64,000 nt of DNA from Candidatus Allofournierella pullicola (GTDB lineage Bacteria; Bacillota; Clostridia; Oscillospirales; Ruminococcaceae), in NCBI GenBank assembly GCA_019114225.1, contig DXFW01000012.1, positions 186,001-250,000 on the forward strand, in the 5' to 3' direction. Made by a program: the position numbers and the translations under genes. The notes under the pieces were generated by a model. It did not search any database. It was not told where the DNA came from and worked only from the letters and a program-made list of their open reading frames with translations. Positions within the stretch are counted from its first letter, which is position 1. Every line of letters starts with the position of its first letter. Below are positions 57,542-64,000 of the stretch, piece by piece.

Positions 57542-60500
57542 TCAGAAGAAACTGACCTGGCTGGTGTCCGGCAAACTGCCGAGAGCACCCACATTTTTCA
57601 GGTTTTCCATCACCGCACTGGATACGCCGCAGGCCTGCTGCAGTTCCTCCACCGACAGGTATTCCTGCCCGTTGATGGTGGCAGCTTCCAATGCCTGGGC
57701 TGCCGCCTCACCCACGCCTTTCAGCGAGGCAAAGGGCAGGCGCACCTTGCCGTCCTCCACCATATAACGCACGGCACGGCTCTTGCCCAGCTCGATGGGC
57801 AGGAACTCATAGCCCCGGGCCAACATCTCGTTCACCAGCTGCAGCGACACCTGGATGTCTTCGTCCTTGGCCTTCTTTTCCTCCTTGAGGCGCAATTCCA
57901 CCTCTTTCAGGTGCTGCTGGGCCACCTTGACGCCGCCCACAGCGGCCTCATAGTCGATGTCGTCGCCACGCACGGTGAAGTAGGTGGCGTAGAACGCCTG
58001 GGGATGGTAGACCTTGAACCACATCAGCCGGATGGCCGCGATGAGGTAAGCCACCGCGTGGGCCTTGGGGAACATGTACTTGATCTTGCGGCAGGAGTCC
58101 ATGTACCAGTCCGGCACGCCGCACTCCTTCATTTTTTCCTCTGCTCCCGGCGGGAATCCGCCCTTGGCCACCTTGCCTTTTCGGGTAAGCTCCATGATGT
58201 TGAACGCCAGTTTCGGCTCCAGCCCTTTGTGGAGCAGATAGGTCATAATGCTGTCACGGCAGCCGATCACGTCGGAAATGGTGCAGATTTGATTTTTGAT
58301 GAGGTCCTGAGCGTTGCCGTTCCACACATCGGTGCCGTGAGACAGACCCGAGATCTGAATAAGGTCGCTGAAGTTCTTGGGCTGGGCCTCAATGAGCATT
58401 TGCCGCACGAAGGGGGTGCCCAGTTCCGGAATGCCGAAGGTGCCGGTCTGACTGCCGATCTGTTCCGGGGTGACGCCCAGCGCCTCGGTGCTCACCAGCA
58501 GGCTGATGACCCGCTGGTCGTTCATGGGCACCTGGTCCATGGGAATGCCGGTCATATCCTCCAGATACTTGTACATGGTGGGCACATCATGGCCCAGCTC
58601 GTCCAGTTTGAGCAGCGTATCATGGAGGTATTTGAATTCGAAGTGAGTGGTCAGCACGCCCTTGTCCTTGTCATCGGCGGGGTGCTGGATGGGGCAGAAG
58701 TCCTGAATCTCGTGCACATCCGGCACGACCACCATGCCGCCCGGGTGCTGGCCGGTGGTGCGCTTGACGCCGGTGCAGCCCACCGTAAGGCGGTTCTCCT
58801 CGGCGCGGTTCACCGTGCGGCCCCGCTCTTCCAGATACTTCTTCACATATCCGTAAGCGGTCTTGTCCTGCAAGCCGGACACGGTGCCCGCCTTGAACAC
58901 GTACTCCTTGCCGAACAGCTCCTCGGTGTAGCGGTGGACCTGGCTCTGGTATTCGCCGGAGAAGTTCAGGTCGATATCCGGCTCCTTGTCGCCGTCAAAG
59001 CCGAGGAAGGTCTCGAAGGGGATGTCGTGGCCGTCCACAATAAGCTGGGCGCCGCAGCGGGGGCAGGTCTTGTCCGGCAAGTCAAAGCCGTCCGCCACAC
59101 TGCCGTCGGTGATGAACTCACTGTACTGGCATTTGGGGCACAGGTAGTGGGGCGGCAGGCTGTTCACCTCCGAAATGCCCGAGAAGTGGGCCACGGCGGA
59201 GGAGCCGACGGAACCACGGCTGCCCACCTGATAGCCTCCCGCGTTTGAATAGGCCACCAGCTTGACGGCGATGACGTACAGCACGGCGAAGCCGTGACCG
59301 CAGATGGAATCCAGTTCCCGCTGCAAACGGGTCTGCACGATCTCCGGAAGCGGGTCGCCATAATGTTTTTTGGCGGTGTTCCAGGTGGCGTCGCGCAGCT
59401 GCCGCTCCGCGCCCTCGATGGAGGGCGGGAAGGTGCCCTTGGGAATGGCCCGAATGCCACCATCGCACATGTCGGCAATTTTATTCGGGTTCTTCACCAC
59501 GATCTCAAAGGCCTTATCCTTGGGCAGATAATAGAACTGGTCCAGCATGTCCTGGGTGGTGCGGTAATAGAGGGGCGCCTGATTGTCAGCGTCCTTGAAG
59601 CCGTTGCCCGCCTGCAGCACCGCCCGGTAAACGGAGTCCTCCGGGTCCTGGAAATGCACGTCGCCGGTGGCCACCACCGGTTTGTGCAGCGCCTCGCCCA
59701 GCTTGATGATGGTGCGGTTGAAATCCTGTATCTTCTCGATGGAATCCACCAAGTGCTCCCGCAGCATATACTCGTTGTTGCCCAGAGGCTGCACTTCCAG
59801 AAAATCGTAATAATCGGCAATACGGCACAACTCCTCAAAGCTGCGGCCCTCCACCACAGCTCTGTAAAGTTCACCCGCTTCACAGGCAGAACCAATGATA
59901 AGCCCCTCGCGGTATTTGTCCAGCACACTGCGGGGCACCCGGGGTTTTTTGAAGAAATACTTGGTGTGGGCCTCGCTGACGATTTTGTAAAGGTTTTTCA
60001 GGCCCAGCTGATTGCGCACCAGGATGATGAGGTGGTAATACTTCTTTTTGATGACCGCCGTGTTGCCGCCGCCGAGGCCGGTGTTGATCTGCTCCACATT
60101 CTTGACCCCTTTAAGGGCCAGGTCTTCCAGCATTTTGCAGAAAATCTTCGCCAGCGCCATGGCGTCGTCCGACGCGCGATGGTGATTGAAGGGTTCGATC
60201 TCCAGGTGGTCGTTGATGGTGTCCAGTTTGTAATTGCGCAGGCCGTGGTAAAGGTTCTGGGCCAAAGACAGCGTGTCGATGTAGGCATTCTCCAGCCGCA
60301 GGCCAGCCTTTTCCGCCGCCGCCCGCATAAAGCGCATATCAAAGTTGTGGGCGTTGTGAGCGATGAGCACCCGGTCGCCCGCGAACTCCATGAACTGCTT
60401 GATGGCTTCGTCAGGGCCGGGCGCGTCGGCCACCATGGAATCGTTTATGCCGGTAAGCTCCACGATTTTGGGCGGGATGGGTTTGCCGGGGTTCACGAAG

Positions 60501-61825
60501 GTGTCGAAGGTCTCCGTTATCTTGCCGTTCTCCACCAGCACCGCGCCGATCTCGGTGAGAGCCTCCGTCTTGGGGTCAAGGCCGGTGGTCTCGGTGTCGT
60601 AAACCACAAAGCTGCCGGAGAGCGGGCCAGAGGCTTCACCGTAGACCACCGGCACCATGTCATCCACAAAATATGCCTCACAGCCATAGATGAGCTTGAA
60701 ATCCGGGTCGTTTTTGCGGATGGCCTCGGCGGCAAGCATTGCTTCCGGGAAGCCCTGACACACGCCGTGGTCGGTGATGGCGATGGCCCGGTGCCCCATG
60801 CGGTGGGCGGTGCGCACGATCTCGCCGGGGTCGCAGAAACCGTCCATGCTGGAAAGCTTGGTGTGCAGGTGCAGCTCCACCCTCTTTTCGGGGGCGTTGT
60901 CCTCCCGCTTTTTGCGCTCCACCTGCAGCACGTCATAGGGATAGACCACATAGTCGTGCTCGTATTTATCGTAGGCGCACTCGCCTTTGAGCACGAGGGT
61001 AGTCCCCTTTTTCACTTCTTCCCACTTGGAGTAGTCTTCGCCGTCCCGGCTGCGCAGCTTCAGGCTGATGGAGCCGGTATAGTCGGTGATGGACACGATA
61101 TAGCTCTTCTGGAAGTTGCCCTTGACCTCCACGGCAAACACGTCGCCCCAGATGGTGACCTTGCCGCTGTCGCTGCCCAGGTCCTTGAGGGGGGTGACCT
61201 CCCCGGGCTTGAAGTTCTTGCCGTGGAACACACTCACCGGCTTGTCGGTGAGGTCCAGGCCCGGGATCTTGAAGTTCGGCGGCTGCTTTTTCTCCTCAAA
61301 ACGCGGAGCGGGGGCCTTTTGCAGCACCCGCTGCTCCCACTCGTCAGCGGTCACAGTGCTGTTCTGTTCCAGGGTCACGGCAGGCAGCACGCCGGTGCGC
61401 TGCTCCACCAGTTTGGCCAGGATATCTCCAAAGCCGATCCCTTCCAGAATGTTTTTTCCCACCGGCACTGTGATGGTGAGCTGTGTGCCCTGCAGCGCGA
61501 AAGCCGCATGGTCCAAAAAGCCGTTCACCGGCAGACCCTCGCTGCGCAGCTCGTCGATCATCGCCCGCAGGCTCTCTTCGGTGATGGTCTCAAAGGGAAA
61601 ATAGTTGCACACCACCAGCTCCAGGCCTTCAAACTGCGGCGCCAGCGACGCGCAAAGCCGCCCGCACAGCTCGGTCGGCAAAGGCACGGCGCTGCGCAGG
61701 CTGATTTTCAGTTTTCGGCTGATACGCAGCAGTTCCACCTGCTCCACCAGGACCCCCGCAAAACAGCGGGCGAAGGTCTCGTCGGCATTGAACTGCGGCC
61801 ACAGCTGGCTTACCAGTGGCTTCAA
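57542..61825 (-). CDS. polC: DNA polymerase III PolC-type alpha subunit
   Basis: Replicative polymerase of low-GC Gram-positive lineages. 1427 residues in PolC order: N-terminal domain, OB fold (about 222-300), PHP domain with ELHLHT (317) and TDHG (351), inserted proofreading exonuclease starting DTETTG (410-415), zinc-cysteine set CPKC...CPRCG, and palm PDIDLNFSGE. The frame is 63 codons longer upstream into the ispG end; GGGAG lies 8 nt before the TTG at 61825, the likely start. Confidence 0.97.
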   Translation of the reverse strand: MKPLVSQLWPQFNADETFARCFAGVLVEQVELLRISRKLKISLRSAVPLPTELCGRLCASLAPQFEGLELVVCNYFPFETITEESLRAMIDELRSEGLPVNGFLDHAAFALQGTQLTITVPVGKNILEGIGFGDILAKLVEQRTGVLPAVTLEQNSTVTADEWEQRVLQKAPAPRFEEKKQPPNFKIPGLDLTDKPVSVFHGKNFKPGEVTPLKDLGSDSGKVTIWGDVFAVEVKGNFQKSYIVSITDYTGSISLKLRSRDGEDYSKWEEVKKGTTLVLKGECAYDKYEHDYVVYPYDVLQVERKKREDNAPEKRVELHLHTKLSSMDGFCDPGEIVRTAHRMGHRAIAITDHGVCQGFPEAMLAAEAIRKNDPDFKLIYGCEAYFVDDMVPVVYGEASGPLSGSFVVYDTETTGLDPKTEALTEIGAVLVENGKITETFDTFVNPGKPIPPKIVELTGINDSMVADAPGPDEAIKQFMEFAGDRVLIAHNAHNFDMRFMRAAAEKAGLRLENAYIDTLSLAQNLYHGLRNYKLDTINDHLEIEPFNHHRASDDAMALAKIFCKMLEDLALKGVKNVEQINTGLGGGNTAVIKKKYYHLIILVRNQLGLKNLYKIVSEAHTKYFFKKPRVPRSVLDKYREGLIIGSACEAGELYRAVVEGRSFEELCRIADYYDFLEVQPLGNNEYMLREHLVDSIEKIQDFNRTIIKLGEALHKPVVATGDVHFQDPEDSVYRAVLQAGNGFKDADNQAPLYYRTTQDMLDQFYYLPKDKAFEIVVKNPNKIADMCDGGIRAIPKGTFPPSIEGAERQLRDATWNTAKKHYGDPLPEIVQTRLQRELDSICGHGFAVLYVIAVKLVAYSNAGGYQVGSRGSVGSSAVAHFSGISEVNSLPPHYLCPKCQYSEFITDGSVADGFDLPDKTCPRCGAQLIVDGHDIPFETFLGFDGDKEPDIDLNFSGEYQSQVHRYTEELFGKEYVFKAGTVSGLQDKTAYGYVKKYLEERGRTVNRAEENRLTVGCTGVKRTTGQHPGGMVVVPDVHEIQDFCPIQHPADDKDKGVLTTHFEFKYLHDTLLKLDELGHDVPTMYKYLEDMTGIPMDQVPMNDQRVISLLVSTEALGVTPEQIGSQTGTFGIPELGTPFVRQMLIEAQPKNFSDLIQISGLSHGTDVWNGNAQDLIKNQICTISDVIGCRDSIMTYLLHKGLEPKLAFNIMELTRKGKVAKGGFPPGAEEKMKECGVPDWYMDSCRKIKYMFPKAHAVAYLIAAIRLMWFKVYHPQAFYATYFTVRGDDIDYEAAVGGVKVAQQHLKEVELRLKEEKKAKDEDIQVSLQLVNEMLARGYEFLPIELGKSRAVRYMVEDGKVRLPFASLKGVGEAAAQALEAATINGQEYLSVEELQQACGVSSAVMENLKNVGALGSLPDTSQVSFF

Positions 61826-61907
61826 TGACTTTTCTCCCTTTCCTTGTGACAAAGCGCAGCCCGCGGGCAGGGCTCCGGCCCCGCCCGCAGGCGTATGAAA
61901 ACAACTC

Positions 61908-62951
61908 TTACAGCTTGTAGATCTCGTCCACCAGCTGGCCCACGATGTCGCCCCGCAGCATGCGGATCTTCTCGCCGCGGATGAACAGCAGGGCCTCGTC
62001 CTTGCCGCCGGCAATGCCGATGTCCGCTTCCCGGGCTTCGCCAGGGCCGTTCACCACACAGCCCATCACGGCCACCTTGATGGGCTTTTTGTAGCCCTTG
62101 AGGCGCTGTTCCACCTCGTCGGCAATTTTTGCCACCGGGATGTTGGTGCGCCCGCAGGTGGGGCAGCTGATGATCTCCGGCCCGCCCACGGCGTGCCCGG
62201 CGGCCCGCAGGATGTCAAATCCCGCCTGCACCTCTTTTTCCGGTTCGTCGGTGAGGGAGACCCGCAGGGTGTCGCCAATGCCTTCCATCAGAAGGCCGCC
62301 GATCCCCATGCCGGACTTGATGAGGCCCATGCGATAGGTACCCGCTTCGGTGACGCCCACATGCAGCGGATAGTCACACCGCTCGCTGAGCAGGCGGTAG
62401 GCTTCCATCATACGGGGCACGTTGCTGGATTTGATGGAGATAACGATGTTGTCAAAATCGTACTTTTCCAGAAGGGAAACGTGGTACATGGCGCTCTCCA
62501 CCAGCGCCTCAGGCACCGGCGCGCCGTATTTGGCCAGCACCTCTTTTTCCAGGCTGCCGGCGTTCACACCAATGCGGATGGGGATGTTTTTGGCCTTGCA
62601 GGCGGCGGCCACCTCTTTCACATGGTCGTCACCGCCGATGTTGCCGGGATTCAGGCGTATCTTATCCACCCCCGCGTCCACGCAAGCCAGGGCAATGCGG
62701 TGGTTGAAGTGGATATCCGCCACAAGGGGGATGTCCACGGCGTTTTTGATGGCTTCGATGAGGCGCACATCCTCCAGGGTAGGCACGCTCACCCGCACGA
62801 TCTGGCAGCCTGCCTCGGCCACCCGCACCGCCTGGGCCACGTTGCCCGCCACGTCGTCGGCGCGCACGTTGAGCATGGTCTGCACCGCCACAGGATTGTG
62901 GCCGCCGATGGTGAGGCTGCCGATGGTCACTTCACGCTTGACCTTGCGCAT
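61908..62951 (-). CDS. ispG: 4-hydroxy-3-methylbut-2-en-1-yl diphosphate synthase
   Basis: Iron-sulfur enzyme of the MEP isoprenoid pathway. 347 residues with QTMLNVRADDV, DIHFNHRIAL, KIRLNPGNIG and the [4Fe-4S] motif SCPTCGRTN near residue 262, with a third cysteine in MGCVVNGPGEA. GAGGG lies before the ATG. The rseP-ispG-polC order is typical of clostridia. Confidence 0.97.
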   Translation of the reverse strand: MRKVKREVTIGSLTIGGHNPVAVQTMLNVRADDVAGNVAQAVRVAEAGCQIVRVSVPTLEDVRLIEAIKNAVDIPLVADIHFNHRIALACVDAGVDKIRLNPGNIGGDDHVKEVAAACKAKNIPIRIGVNAGSLEKEVLAKYGAPVPEALVESAMYHVSLLEKYDFDNIVISIKSSNVPRMMEAYRLLSERCDYPLHVGVTEAGTYRMGLIKSGMGIGGLLMEGIGDTLRVSLTDEPEKEVQAGFDILRAAGHAVGGPEIISCPTCGRTNIPVAKIADEVEQRLKGYKKPIKVAVMGCVVNGPGEAREADIGIAGGKDEALLFIRGEKIRMLRGDIVGQLVDEIYKL

Positions 62952-62972
62952 GTTTTTTCCCTCTTTTCTTGT

Positions 62973-64000
62973 TTAAAACAATCGGGTGATGTCGTTGAAT
63001 GTGGCAAAAATCATCACAGCGAACAGGAAAAACAGGCCCGCCATGTTCACCCATATCTCAAACCGCTTGGGCAGCGGCCGGCGGAAGATTCCCTCAATGA
63101 ACAGAAACACCAGCTTGCCGCCGTCCAGCGCCGGGAAAGGCAGCAGGTTGAAGATCCCCAGATTCACCGTGAGCAGGGCCAGCAGGCTGAGCACTTCGGA
63201 AAGCCCCATGCCTGCCGCCTGGTTGATGGCGCTGACAATGCCCACCGGGCCGGAGAGCTCGGTCACGCTCACCCGCTGGGTCACAAGGTCCACCAAGGAG
63301 CGGAACACCAGCCGCGCGTAGAACAAGGTGTAGTCAAATGCCTGCCCGATCACGTTCAGCGGCGTTTTTTCCAGCGCATAGACCTTGAAGCCCATGTTCA
63401 TGGTAACGGTGTCGCCGTTCTGCACCTGATCGAACTGAACGTCGTTGATCTGCACTTTTTCACCGTTCCGCTTCACGGTAAAATCCGCCGTGAAGTCTTC
63501 ACTGCGCTGTAACTCGTATATAATATCGTTGGTCACAAAACAGCGGCGGCCGTTGATGGCCAATATCTCGTCTCCCACCTGCAGGCCGGAAGCCTCCACA
63601 GCGGAGCCTTCCTCCACAAGGGCAACCGTCCGGCTGGCAAGGGTGTCGCTGCCGGAAAAAAGCAAAAGCAGAACCACAAAGCCCAGCACCAGATTCATCA
63701 CCGCGCCGGCGGCCACCACAATGATCCGCTTCCAGACCTTGACCTTGGGAAAGGGCAGGCCGGTCTTTGCCTCCGGCGGGATCTCCGGGTCGCTGAACTG
63801 CTCTTCCTCCGAGAGTTCTTCGTCCTCCCCTTCCATGCTCACATAGCCGCCCACAGGCAGTGCCCGAATACTGTACCGCGTGCCGTTTTTCACCCGGCTG
63901 AACAGCGCGGGGCCCATGCCGATGGAAAACTCATTGACCTGGATCCCTGCTTTCTTTGCGCAGATGAAATGGCCCAGCTCGTGGATCATCACCACAAGAC
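62973..64000 (-). CDS. rseP: RIP metalloprotease RseP/RasP-like, 5' end beyond the window
   Basis: Site-2 membrane protease that clips anti-sigma factors and signal-peptide remnants. About 342 codons are inside; the open frame continues past the right edge, so only a few N-terminal residues are missing. Seen: HELGHF zinc motif at the start, a PDZ domain (ASGLQVGDEILAINGR), and NLLPFPALDGGK with the third zinc ligand, plus several membrane helices. A cytosolic acidic insert (EDEELSEEEQF) is noticeable. Confidence 0.95.
   Translation of the reverse strand, partial: LVVMIHELGHFICAKKAGIQVNEFSIGMGPALFSRVKNGTRYSIRALPVGGYVSMEGEDEELSEEEQFSDPEIPPEAKTGLPFPKVKVWKRIIVVAAGAVMNLVLGFVVLLLLFSGSDTLASRTVALVEEGSAVEASGLQVGDEILAINGRRCFVTNDIIYELQRSEDFTADFTVKRNGEKVQINDVQFDQVQNGDTVTMNMGFKVYALEKTPLNVIGQAFDYTLFYARLVFRSLVDLVTQRVSVTELSGPVGIVSAINQAAGMGLSEVLSLLALLTVNLGIFNLLPFPALDGGKLVFLFIEGIFRRPLPKRFEIWVNMAGLFFLFAVMIFATFNDITRLF

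Noticed and set aside
61826-62014. Longer polC start overlapping ispG
   Set aside because: No ribosome site and a composition typical of a shadow frame; GGGAG spaced 8 nt before the TTG at 61825 gives the normal PolC start.

Overview
The window reads as chromosomal core genome from a GC-rich Gram-positive clostridium, most likely a relative of the Ruminococcaceae/Oscillospiraceae. The grounds are the PolC-type DNA polymerase III, DivIVA, SepF, a SpoIIM-like protein, a SpoIVFA/SpoIVFB-like protease pair, the neighbouring B12-binding radical SAM (TIGR03960-like) and TIGR03936-like genes, and consensus sigma-A promoters (TTGACA, 17 bp, TATAAT-like). The family placement is inference. Coding density is very high, no gene-free stretch exceeds 300 bases, and I see no prophage, insertion sequence, integron, CRISPR array or defence island.

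Layout. 1-3340 (minus): lysine-pathway operon asd-dapA-dapB followed by a CapA-like gene cut by the left edge, driven by a perfect promoter at 3309-3337. 3360-7390 (plus): queA-tgt (queuosine), yajC, a TIGR04086-like membrane protein and a SpoIIM-like protein. 7352-12151 (minus): a Xer-type tyrosine recombinase, radA, a dCMP deaminase, six tRNA genes (transcribed Gly-Val-Asp-Phe-Gly-Cys) and hslO. 12144-19445 (minus): methyltransferase, engB, and the protein quality-control block tig-clpP-clpX-lon. 19515-27454 (minus, except a small DUF1540 gene): phosphoesterase, thrC, yraN, rnhB, rbgA, lepB, rplS and two radical-SAM-linked genes. 27527-34476 (minus): M50/M23 sporulation-like pair, a 937-residue amidase, ppk and a ComEA-like protein. 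34600-43182 (minus): the division cluster sepF-ylmH-divIVA-ileS-lspA-rluD plus a HAD hydrolase, preceded by an HlyD-like gene. 43219-56417 (minus): miaA, mutL, mutS, ylbF, miaB, uvrA, uvrB, radC. 56512-57468 (plus): an RluA-type pseudouridine synthase. 57542-64000 (minus): polC, ispG and an rseP gene cut by the right edge.

Themes are DNA repair (radA, mutSL, uvrAB, radC), tRNA modification (queA, tgt, miaA, miaB), ribosome assembly (engB, rbgA, rplS, two pseudouridine synthases) and proteostasis (tig, clpPX, lon, hslO). Many starts had to be reset by the ribosome binding site, and several essential genes (lepB, lspA, polC) appear to begin at TTG.

I did not find a convincing new multi-gene system. 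The most interesting signals are small-scale: a 32-bp near-perfect palindrome between the promoter and ribosome binding site of the Xer gene, a structured leader with competing repeats in front of asd, a terminator hairpin whose 3' arm is also a Shine-Dalgarno sequence (5973-6019), sigma-E-like promoters in front of sporulation-type genes, and an unusually short M50 protease paired with an intact M23 partner.
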